Below are positions 53,482-61,646 of a DNA stretch of 64,000 nucleotides, piece by piece (the first letter of the stretch is position 1; each line of letters begins with the position of its first letter). The stretch lies in NCBI RefSeq assembly GCF_051955275.1, contig NZ_JBQCGW010000273.1, positions 16,060-80,059 of the forward strand. Reading direction: 5' to 3'. Source of the stretch: Pseudobacter sp051955275. GTDB lineage: Bacteria; Bacteroidota; Bacteroidia; Chitinophagales; Chitinophagaceae. Made by a program: the position numbers and the translations under genes. Below the pieces are notes generated by a model. That model ran no database searches. It saw only the letters and a list, made by a program, of their open reading frames with translations, and had not been told where the DNA came from.

Positions 53482-53552
53482 TTGCCCGACCTGGATTCGA
53501 ACCAAGACAAACTGAACCAAAATCAGTTGTACTACCATTATACTATCGGGCA
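53482..53552 (-). tRNA. tRNA-Gln (anticodon TTG)
   Basis: 71 nt on the minus strand. Acceptor stem TGCCCGA/TCGGGCA, D-arm TATAATGGTAGTA, anticodon stem ACTGA/TCAGT with loop TTTTGGT (anticodon TTG), T-arm CTTGG-TTCGAAT-CCAGG, discriminator A; CCA is not encoded. It is the only tRNA in the window and borders the accessory island on its right side, a common integration landmark. Confidence 0.93.
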
Positions 53553-53655
53553 ATCATCAGTCAGAACTTATGGTTCATCGCTGAAAGGAGTGCAAAAGTA
53601 ATGCTTCATTTCATTCCTCCCAAAACTTCCGCAAACTTTTTTAAAAAATTGATGC

Positions 53656-54927
53656 TTAACCAACTACCACCAGATAGTAGTTCTTCTTTCCTTTCTGAGC
53701 CAGGATATATTTTCCATGGAGCAGGAAGCTGGCGTCAACTTTCATCGCAATGTCTTCCACCTTCTTGCGGTTCAGGCTCACACCGCCAATGGTCTTGCGT
53801 GCCTCGCCCTTGCTCGGGAAGATACCGGTCTCTGCCAGGAAGCTGATCACATCGATCCCTTCATTGATTTTAGCGACCGGATAGTCAAAACGCGTAACGC
53901 CATCCATGCTCTCGATATCTTCCACGCTCAGGCTTTCAGCAGGAGCATGCTGATTGGAAAATAATTTCCCGGAAGTCTCTATGGCTTTATTGTATTCTTC
54001 TTCTCCATGAACAAAGGTTGTCACCTCTTTGGCCAGCACTTTCTGCAGTTCGCGGGCGCCGGGATTTTCTTTATGACGGGTCAGCAATGCTTCAATCACA
54101 GAACGTTCCAGGAAGGTGAAGATCTTGATCCAGCCTTCTGCATCCGTATCGGTAGCATTCAGCCAGAACTGGTAAAACTGGTAAGGTGTTGTTCTCACCG
54201 GATCCAGCCATACATTTCCGCTTTCAGTCTTTCCGAACTTGCCGCCATCTGCTTTTTTGATCAGCGGGCAGGTGAATGCAAACGCCTCTCCGCCTGCTTT
54301 CCGGCGGATCAGCTCTGTTCCGGTAGTGATATTTCCCCACTGGTCCGAGCCCCCCATCTGCAACTTGACCCCTTTGTTCACATACAGATGATAGTAATCA
54401 TATCCCTGCATCAGCTGGTAAGCGAACTCTGTGTAGCTGATACCGGTTTCTCCTTCGATGCGTTTCTTCACGCTATCCTTGGCCATCATATAATTGACGG
54501 TGATATGTTTGCCGGTATCACGCAGGAAATCGATGAAACTGATGGGCTTGAACCAGTCGTAGTTATTGGCCATTTCTGCGGCATTCGGCAGGGAAGGGTC
54601 AAAGTTGAGGTAGCGGGCCAGCTGGTTATGTACCCCTTTGATATTGCGCTGAAGGGCTTCTTCATCCAGCAGGTTACGCTCTTCGCTTTTGCCGGTAGGG
54701 TCGCCGATCATGCCGGTGGCGCCTCCCACGAGGGCGATGGGCTTATGACCGTTTTTCTGCAGGTGCACCAGCAGGAGAATGGGTACCAGGCTTCCGATAT
54801 GCAGACTGTCGGCCGTTGGGTCGAAACCGATATAACCTGTGGTCATTTCCTTTTGCAGTTGCTCTGCGGTTCCCGGCATAATATCCTGAATCATGCCTCT
54901 CCAGCGAAGATCTTCTATCCAGTTCAT
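53656..54927 (-). CDS. tyrS: Tyrosine--tRNA ligase
   Basis: 423 residues, the usual length of bacterial TyrRS. Class I signatures: HIGS (43-46) as the HIGH motif in ADSLHIGSLVPILLL and KFGKTESG as the KMSKS loop. Tyrosine-pocket segments (ISYTEFAYQLMQGYDYYHLY, MGGSDQWGNITTGTELIR) are intact, and an S4 RNA-binding domain ends the protein (GIFPSKGEARKTIGGVSLNR). It activates tyrosine and charges tRNA-Tyr in the cytoplasm. It stands alone, downstream of a 318-bp divergent promoter region shared with porV2. Confidence 0.97.
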   Translation of the reverse strand: MNWIEDLRWRGMIQDIMPGTAEQLQKEMTTGYIGFDPTADSLHIGSLVPILLLVHLQKNGHKPIALVGGATGMIGDPTGKSEERNLLDEEALQRNIKGVHNQLARYLNFDPSLPNAAEMANNYDWFKPISFIDFLRDTGKHITVNYMMAKDSVKKRIEGETGISYTEFAYQLMQGYDYYHLYVNKGVKLQMGGSDQWGNITTGTELIRRKAGGEAFAFTCPLIKKADGGKFGKTESGNVWLDPVRTTPYQFYQFWLNATDTDAEGWIKIFTFLERSVIEALLTRHKENPGARELQKVLAKEVTTFVHGEEEYNKAIETSGKLFSNQHAPAESLSVEDIESMDGVTRFDYPVAKINEGIDVISFLAETGIFPSKGEARKTIGGVSLNRKKVEDIAMKVDASFLLHGKYILAQKGKKNYYLVVVG

Positions 54928-55245
54928 GTGTAATTGGTTGGCTTTTAGTACTTGAACAGCATTTTTTTCAGGGTGAGTGGCTCCGGAACAAACCCGGAAG
55001 GCCTGTTTCTCGTATTTACAATAACCCTCATCCGTTCACATGCTGCATAATCAATGAATTGCAAATGTAAGAATTGTGGCAAGTTTCCCGATAGATGCAA
55101 TATTTTCGCCATGGAATTCGTTTTTCTACGCTAGACCCAACCAGAAGTCCCATGCCAGATGGGTTGTGTCCGGAAGACCGCCGGTGCAACCGTTTTTCCT
55201 ATGTTATGGTCATATATGAAATTGCTTATTTCGAAAATTGGATCA
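54928..55245. other. Divergent promoter region tyrS / porV2
   Basis: A 318-bp gap without a gene. For tyrS there is a minus-strand TACATTTG at 55062-55069. On the plus strand TATTTTCG (55101-55108), one mismatch from TAnnTTTG, could serve porV2. A short stem TCCGG/CCGGA lies in the tyrS leader (around 54980-55000); no T-box or riboswitch is recognised. Confidence 0.45.
55062..55069 (-). promoter_or_regulatory. Putative -7 box (TACATTTG) of tyrS
   Basis: Exact TAnnTTTG match on the minus strand; it would give a tyrS leader of about 130 nt. No -33 TTTG at the usual spacing. Confidence 0.4.
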
Positions 55246-56352
55246 ATGAAGAAGACCCTTTTTGTCGTTACCCTTTTAGGTTGCGTCCTATCGCACCAAC
55301 ATGTGCAAGCCCAGTTCCGCAAATATTCCAATGAGTTCCTCAATATCGGCGCAGGAGCCAGGGGGCTTTCTATGGGAGGGGCCCAGATCTCCTCCGTAGC
55401 CGATGGAACAGCTGCCTACTGGAACCCTGCCGGTCTGGTGCAGGTAAAAGACAACCCGCAACTTAACCTGATGCATGCCGAATACTTCGCGGGCATCGGC
55501 AAGTACGATTATGGCACCCTGGTACTCCCACTCAAAGACAATAAAAGAGTCATCGGTCTTTCACTACTCCGCTTTGCGGTGGACGATATCCCCAATACTA
55601 TCTTCCTGGTTGAATCTGATGGTACCATCAATTTCAGCAATATCCAGACTTTCTCCTCAGCAGATTATGCGTTTATGTTCTCCATGGCGCAAACCATAAA
55701 AATGAAGGGCGACCGTCAGATCAATATCGGCGGTAATGCCAAAGTGATCCATCGTAAAGCGGGCGACTTCGCTACTGCCTGGGGCTTTGGATTTGATGCC
55801 GGTATACAGGTGATAGACAAGAAATGGAGGCTCGGCCTGATGGCGCGCGACGTAACCACAACTTTCAACGCCTGGAGCTTCAGCCTCAATGAAAAGATGC
55901 GCGAAGTATTCTACGTTACCAATAACGAGATCCCTGTAAAAAGCACGGAGCTGACAGCCCCCAAACTGATCCTCGGTGGCGCTTACTTCTTCAATTTCAG
56001 CAAGAGCCTGAGACTGATGACCGAAGCCAACTTCGACCTCACTTTCGATGGGCGAAGGAACACTGTGATCAGCAGCAACGCCGTGAGTGTGGATCCCCGT
56101 CTCGGACTGGAGCTGGGATACCGCGACGTATTCTTCGTGCGCGCCGGTATCAATAATTTCCAACGTGCGCTCGATGATGATGATGAAACCAACAAAAAGA
56201 AGATCTGGATCTACCAGCCCGGAGCAGGTGCAGGTTTCAAAGTAAGCAACGTGCAGATCGATTATGCTTTCACCAACCTGGCTAACCAGAGCAACCCGTT
56301 GTATACACACGTGTTTTCCCTGAAAGTTGACCTTAAGAAAAAACAGAAATAA
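55246..56352 (+). CDS. PorV/PorQ family outer-membrane protein (PorV2 type)
   Basis: 368 residues from the ATG at 55246 (MKKTLFVVTLLGC); in-frame starts upstream add no conserved sequence. Signal peptide ends HVQAQ. The N-terminus NIGAGARGLSMGGAQISSVA and GTAAYWNPAGLVQ is the FadL-like signature of PorV/PorQ proteins. The rest alternates as a beta barrel, ending THVFSLKVDLKKKQK. PorV is the outer-membrane shuttle that carries T9SS cargo to the sortase PorU. This gene lies 41 bp before a PorU-like gene, so it is best read as the PorV2 partner of PorU2. Confidence 0.85.
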   Translation: MKKTLFVVTLLGCVLSHQHVQAQFRKYSNEFLNIGAGARGLSMGGAQISSVADGTAAYWNPAGLVQVKDNPQLNLMHAEYFAGIGKYDYGTLVLPLKDNKRVIGLSLLRFAVDDIPNTIFLVESDGTINFSNIQTFSSADYAFMFSMAQTIKMKGDRQINIGGNAKVIHRKAGDFATAWGFGFDAGIQVIDKKWRLGLMARDVTTTFNAWSFSLNEKMREVFYVTNNEIPVKSTELTAPKLILGGAYFFNFSKSLRLMTEANFDLTFDGRRNTVISSNAVSVDPRLGLELGYRDVFFVRAGINNFQRALDDDDETNKKKIWIYQPGAGAGFKVSNVQIDYAFTNLANQSNPLYTHVFSLKVDLKKKQK

Positions 56353-56393
56353 GATATAGTCCCGACCCTATCGAGAACCCTGAAAATTACTTT

Positions 56394-59300
56394 ATGAAGA
56401 GATTTTTTACACTGTTGTTGCTACTGGCGGGTCTTAACCTGGCAGCCCAGTCTTACAACAATGAATGGATCAAGTACGGGCAGCCTTACTACAAATTCAA
56501 GATCGGTAAAACCGGCATGTTCCGCATTCCACAGGCGGCACTCGCGGCTGCAGGGCTGGACAATGTACCCGTTGAGAACCTGCAGATCTGGCGCAATGGC
56601 GTACAGGTATCCTTCATGCCGTCCAATCCTTCAGGACCGCTCCCTTCAGGAGGGTATATCGATTTCTTCGGACAGAAGCTCGATGGAAAACAGGATAAGG
56701 CATACTACCGCAACCCCAACTTTCAGCATACCGACAAAGTAAGCCTGATGGGGGATTCTGCGGCTTATTTCATTACAGCAGGCGCTGCCGCTAACCCCTA
56801 TATGGAAGTCATCGGCACCAATAATGCCGCTACCAGTGGGCTTACTCCCGAGCCTTACTTCATGTATACCTACGGCAACTATTATACAGATAAATTCAAT
56901 CCCGGTTATGCATCAGTGTTACCCGAATATGTATACCTCAGTACATATGACCAGGGTGAGTTCAGGTCTTCTGCCGATGTTCAGCCCACTGCGGCCAGAC
57001 AGGTGAACGTGAACAACCTGCAGCCTTTTACCGGCGGCGGGCCCCAGGCAACCTTCAGCTATGGAGCAACCGGTAACGCTCAGAACGCGCGTGCAGTAAA
57101 AGCCCTTGTGAACGGTACTTCAGTTGATGAATCCGTGATGGATTATTTCAACGACATGAAGCGGACAGTGAATATCAGCACCAGCCTGCTCACCCCTGCA
57201 AGCTTTGTGGTACGCTGGGAAAATACTTCGGCCATCACCACTGATCGCTATGTGGTTTCCTACTTCGAGATCAATTACCCAAGGACTTTCAATTTCAATA
57301 ACCAGCCATTTTTTGAATTCGTATGGCCGGCCAGATCAAGTCCTTCACTCATAGAAATTACCAATTTCAAATCAGGCGGTCAAACCCCTGTACTGATAGA
57401 CCTGGTAAACAGGATCCGCTACACTGCACAGGTGGTAAGCGGCAAATTCAGGTTTGAGCTTCCTGCTTCCGCCACTGAGATCCGCTACGTGATGGCCACT
57501 ACTGCCAGCGCGGATTATACCCTGGTGAACACTTTGCAGCGGAGGGATTTTGTAAACTATACCACATCCAATCCCGATGCGGATTACCTGATTGTTACCA
57601 ATTCCCTGTTATTTAATGGCACCAATGGCAATAATCCAGTGGAAGATTACAAAAATTACAGGCAGACAGTTGCAGGTGGTAATTTTAAAGTAACTGTTGC
57701 CGATATCGACCAGCTGGTTGATCAGTTTGGCTTCGGCATCAGAAAGAACCCGCTCGCCGTGCGTAATTTCATTGAGTATTCCCGTACTCACCTCAATGCC
57801 CCCCCCAGGTACTTCTTCCTGATCGGACGGGGCGTGACTTACGTTGATTATGTGAACAACTCAACCAACAATGTCAACGCAGACAGGCTGAACCTGATCC
57901 CTACCTGGGGCTACCCGGGCTCAGACAACCTGCTGGCCGCCGGTTTTTCGGGCAGCCCGGTGGCACTTACACCTATCGGCAGATTGTCTGTAGTGCATCC
58001 ATATGAAGTAGAAGATTACCTGGCTAAGGTAAAAGAGCATGATGCCATGCAGAAGAATTCACCCTATACGCTTGAAGGCAGGGAATGGATGAAGAACGTG
58101 GTGCATGTAACCGGTTCCAGTGAGCCTTATCTCGGTTCCGTACTCTGTAACTTTATGGGTGCTTATAAGGAGATCATTGCCGATACTCTTTTCGGCGCCA
58201 AAGTGAGCACTTTCTGTAAAGTGAGTACCAACTCCGTAGAGCAGCTTACTTCCGACCACCTGGTGAAACTGTTCAATGAAGGGATCAGCCTGCTTACTTA
58301 TTTTGGCCACTCTTCCAGCACCACTCTTGAATTCAATATCGATAATCCGAATAATTACAATAACCAGGGTAAATACCCGCTGTTCTGTGTGAATGGTTGT
58401 AATGCCGGCAACTTCTTTACGTATACTCCTGCCCGTTTGGTGGCCAATGAAACCTTATCAGAGAAGTTCACACTGGCTAAAAACCGTGGCGCTATCGGCT
58501 TTATCGCCAGTACGCACCTTGGGGTAGTGAGTTATCTCAACCTGTATCTCACCAATTTTTACGCAGAGATCTGCCGAAAGGATTATGGTAAGAGCATCGG
58601 CGAGATCAACCGGGATGCCCTTCGTGATCTCTTCAACAGCACCGGTGATTACTATGCCCGCATGCACTCGGAGCAGATCACACTTCACGGAGACCCTGCC
58701 GTATACCTGAATGGCAGTGCCCGGCCTGACTATGTGGTAGAAGAGTCCGGTATCTTTGTCAGCCCTAATTTCATTTCGGTATCAGAAGCTTCCTTCAAAG
58801 TGAAAGTGAAGATGATCAATATCGGACGTGCTACCGGCGACTCCATTGTTGTGGAGATCAGGCGTCAGCTTCCGGACAATAGTTATCAGACGCTTTATCG
58901 TGATAAAAGAAGAGGCATCATGTATGCTGATTCTCTTTCTTTCGATATTCCCATCGTGGCAACCAGGGATAAAGGACGCAACAGGATCTATGTAACCATC
59001 GATGCGTTGAATGAAACCGTTGAAATGGATGAAAGCAATAACTCGGCTTACAAAGAATTCCTTATTTATGACGAAGAAGCCAGGCCGGCCTTTCCTTTCG
59101 ACCTGAGCATCGTACACGATCCTGCTTCCAAATTCTATGCATCCACTGCCAATCCTTTCAGTCAGCTGAGGCAGTATGTGCTTGAAATGGATACTACCCA
59201 ACTGTTCAATTCTTCCATCAAGGTAACAAAGACCATATCTGCTTCTGGCGGTGTGCTTGAGTTTGCACCCGGAATGAACTTTTTAGACAGTACTGTATAT

Positions 59301-61451
59301 TACTGGCGTGTGGCCACGGTGCCTCCGCCCGGAGATACGCATTACCAGTGGAATGGCGCTTCCTTCACCTATATGGCCGGAGGATCTGCTACCGGTTTCG
59401 GGCAGGACCATTTTTTCCAGCATTCGCAATCCACTCCGAACAGTCTCATTCTTGATTCCGACAGGAAATGGCGTTTCTCTCAGACACAGAACCTCATCGA
59501 TATCTATTCCGGTGTTTATCCGCATGCGGGAGGTCAGGACATTGATTATGCCGTGTTCATCAACGATCACGCCACCGCTCTCAGCGCTTGTGTGGGCTAT
59601 TCCATTGTTTTCAACGTAATAGATCCGAAAACGATGAAGATGTGGAAGAACGTTGGTAATGACAATAAGAGTCTCTTCCTCTATGGTAGCGGTCCTGCCG
59701 ATTGTGCAACAGGAAGACAGTATAATTTTGAATATTCCTACAAATTGCCAAGCAACCGTAACCAGATGGTGAAATTCCTGGATCAGGTTCCGGATGGATT
59801 TTATATTACAGCGCGAAGCATCGCCGCCGAATTACCGGGCTTCCTTCCAAAGAACTGGAAAACCGATTCCACGGCGGGCAATACGCTCTGGGACAGGCTG
59901 GCGGCAGCAGGTTTCATTTATGGTGATACCATGAATGTGCCTGGTTCATTTGCCGGTATCTGGAAGAAGAATGACCCCAGCTTCACGCCGCAGTGGCTGA
60001 TCAGTAAAGCAGGTATTTATGATAAGCTCATCATCAAGTCAAGGGCCCTGTCCCTCGATTCAGTGGGCTACCTCACTTCACCCGTGCTCGGACCCGCAAA
60101 AGCATGGGACAAGGTAATGTGGAGAGGCAGTTCCCTGGAGTCGCCTTCCAGAGACAATGTTGGCCTGGAAGTGATCGGTATCAATACCAGTGGCACGGAA
60201 GTACCATTATATACACTGGATAAAACACAACAGGATTTCGATATCTCGGATATCAATGTAGATAATTTCCCTTACCTGCGCCTGCGCATCCGTAATGCGG
60301 ATTCCATTGCAGGAACACCTTTCCAGTTACGTTACTGGAACGTATTGTACACGCCGGTACCGGAAGGAGCGCTTACTCCCAACCTTGGTTATACAACAAG
60401 GGATACCATGGATGTGGGAGAAGTGTTTGAGGTGAATATGCCGTTCAAGAACCTGACCAATACAAAGTTCAGGGACAGTATCCTCGTAAAAGTGAATATC
60501 ATCGACAGGAACAACGTTACCCGTACCATCGCGCTGCCCAAGGCCAAAGACCTGGCAGGTGGTGATACTGCCCAGTTGAAATTCACGGTGGATACCAAAG
60601 ACTTCCCGGGCAACAATACACTGTACCTGGATGTGAACCCGGATAATAACCAGCCCGAACAATACCATTTCAATAATGTGCTGTTCAAGGATTTCTATGT
60701 GCGGCCGGATTATACCAACCCCTTGCTGGATGTAACCTTCGATGGGGTGCGTATCATCAACCGCGATATCGTGTCTGCCAAACCGCATATCCAGATCAGG
60801 CTGAAGGACGAAGCCAAATACATGCTGCTGAACGATACTACTATCGGTTCTGTACAAGTGAAATTCCCCGACGGCACCAGCAGGGATTTCTATTTCGATA
60901 ATGATACACTCCGCTTCACACCGGCAGTGAACGGCGCCAACAATACGGCTACTATCGATTTCTTCCCGCAATTCATTTCTCAGAACCAGAATGAGGGAGA
61001 AGAATATGAACTGGTGATCAAGGCAAAGGACAAGAGCGGCAACAGGGCAGGTACCCTGGAATACAGAGTGGCATTCAGGATCATCTCCAAACCGATGATC
61101 TCTAACCTGCTCAACTATCCGAATCCGTTCAGTACCTCCACTGCCTTTGTGTTCACCCTCACCGGCAGCGAGATACCTACCAATATCAAGATCCAGATCC
61201 TGACGGTCACCGGAAAGATCGTGCGCGAGATCACCAAAGACGAGCTGGGACCCTTGCATATCGGAAGAAATATTACAGAATTCAAGTGGAACGGTACCGA
61301 TCAGTACGGTCAGAAACTGGCCAACGGCGTGTACCTCTACCGCGTGGTTACAACAATGAATGGTGTAAGAATGGAGAAGTATAAGTCAGAAGCTGACAAT
61401 ACAGATAAGTACTTCAACAACGGGTACGGTAAAATGTACCTGATGAGGTAA
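56394..61451 (+). CDS. C25 gingipain-like T9SS sortase, PorU2 type
   Basis: 1685 residues. Signal peptide ends LNLAAQ. N-terminal beta domain (NNEWIKYGQPYYKFKIGKTG), then the C25 peptidase domain about 390-770: catalytic H639 in LLTYFGHSSSTTLEF and C669 in FCVNGCNAGNFF. The long C-terminal half has Ig/CARDB-like domains (VKVKMINIGRATGDSIVVEI, FEVNMPFKNLTNTKFRDSIL) and a FlgD-like/sorting-type end (LNYPNPFSTSTAFVFTLTG, WNGTDQYGQKLANGVYLYRV). PorU cleaves the sorting tail of T9SS cargo and links it to a lipid anchor on the cell surface. At 1685 residues it is longer than classical PorU (about 1150), as expected for PorU2. Both catalytic residues are present, so it should be active. It follows porV2 by 41 bp. 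Confidence 0.85.
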   Translation: MKRFFTLLLLLAGLNLAAQSYNNEWIKYGQPYYKFKIGKTGMFRIPQAALAAAGLDNVPVENLQIWRNGVQVSFMPSNPSGPLPSGGYIDFFGQKLDGKQDKAYYRNPNFQHTDKVSLMGDSAAYFITAGAAANPYMEVIGTNNAATSGLTPEPYFMYTYGNYYTDKFNPGYASVLPEYVYLSTYDQGEFRSSADVQPTAARQVNVNNLQPFTGGGPQATFSYGATGNAQNARAVKALVNGTSVDESVMDYFNDMKRTVNISTSLLTPASFVVRWENTSAITTDRYVVSYFEINYPRTFNFNNQPFFEFVWPARSSPSLIEITNFKSGGQTPVLIDLVNRIRYTAQVVSGKFRFELPASATEIRYVMATTASADYTLVNTLQRRDFVNYTTSNPDADYLIVTNSLLFNGTNGNNPVEDYKNYRQTVAGGNFKVTVADIDQLVDQFGFGIRKNPLAVRNFIEYSRTHLNAPPRYFFLIGRGVTYVDYVNNSTNNVNADRLNLIPTWGYPGSDNLLAAGFSGSPVALTPIGRLSVVHPYEVEDYLAKVKEHDAMQKNSPYTLEGREWMKNVVHVTGSSEPYLGSVLCNFMGAYKEIIADTLFGAKVSTFCKVSTNSVEQLTSDHLVKLFNEGISLLTYFGHSSSTTLEFNIDNPNNYNNQGKYPLFCVNGCNAGNFFTYTPARLVANETLSEKFTLAKNRGAIGFIASTHLGVVSYLNLYLTNFYAEICRKDYGKSIGEINRDALRDLFNSTGDYYARMHSEQITLHGDPAVYLNGSARPDYVVEESGIFVSPNFISVSEASFKVKVKMINIGRATGDSIVVEIRRQLPDNSYQTLYRDKRRGIMYADSLSFDIPIVATRDKGRNRIYVTIDALNETVEMDESNNSAYKEFLIYDEEARPAFPFDLSIVHDPASKFYASTANPFSQLRQYVLEMDTTQLFNSSIKVTKTISASGGVLEFAPGMNFLDSTVYYWRVATVPPPGDTHYQWNGASFTYMAGGSATGFGQDHFFQHSQSTPNSLILDSDRKWRFSQTQNLIDIYSGVYPHAGGQDIDYAVFINDHATALSACVGYSIVFNVIDPKTMKMWKNVGNDNKSLFLYGSGPADCATGRQYNFEYSYKLPSNRNQMVKFLDQVPDGFYITARSIAAELPGFLPKNWKTDSTAGNTLWDRLAAAGFIYGDTMNVPGSFAGIWKKNDPSFTPQWLISKAGIYDKLIIKSRALSLDSVGYLTSPVLGPAKAWDKVMWRGSSLESPSRDNVGLEVIGINTSGTEVPLYTLDKTQQDFDISDINVDNFPYLRLRIRNADSIAGTPFQLRYWNVLYTPVPEGALTPNLGYTTRDTMDVGEVFEVNMPFKNLTNTKFRDSILVKVNIIDRNNVTRTIALPKAKDLAGGDTAQLKFTVDTKDFPGNNTLYLDVNPDNNQPEQYHFNNVLFKDFYVRPDYTNPLLDVTFDGVRIINRDIVSAKPHIQIRLKDEAKYMLLNDTTIGSVQVKFPDGTSRDFYFDNDTLRFTPAVNGANNTATIDFFPQFISQNQNEGEEYELVIKAKDKSGNRAGTLEYRVAFRIISKPMISNLLNYPNPFSTSTAFVFTLTGSEIPTNIKIQILTVTGKIVREITKDELGPLHIGRNITEFKWNGTDQYGQKLANGVYLYRVVTTMNGVRMEKYKSEADNTDKYFNNGYGKMYLMR

Positions 61452-61560
61452 AGGAAATATGAACTTTTAAGCCGGGCGACGAAACTATTGCATGATCAAG
61501 AAAAATGTAATACTTTCGTCGCCTGATACACCCTGCTAAGTCTTAAAAGTTGATTTCCTT
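61451..61560. other. 110-nt nested palindrome downstream of porU2
   Basis: Three nested stems share one centre. Outer: AAGGAAAT (61451-61458) with ATTTCCTT (61553-61560), and AACTTTTAAG (61462-61471) with CTTAAAAGTT (61542-61551). Middle: GGCGACGAAA (61475-61484) with TTTCGTCGCC (61514-61523). Inner: TATTGCAT (61486-61493) with ATGTAATA (61505-61512), one G.T pair, closing an 11-nt loop. A 16-nt bulge (61526-61541) interrupts the right side. The left arm starts on the last base of the porU2 stop codon. No strong T-tract follows, so it is not a simple terminator. Confidence 0.8.
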
Positions 61561-61646
61561 TCCACTTTAGCTCCAATCTTTTTACGGAAAACCGGCGTGC
61601 CACGCCACCAATGGATGATCCATATCCACCTTAAACGAAAACAAAT

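Noticed and set aside
60327..61259. 310-residue minus-strand frame opposite the porU2 3' end
   Set aside because: Shadow frame; the plus strand carries conserved Ig-like and FlgD-like domains throughout.
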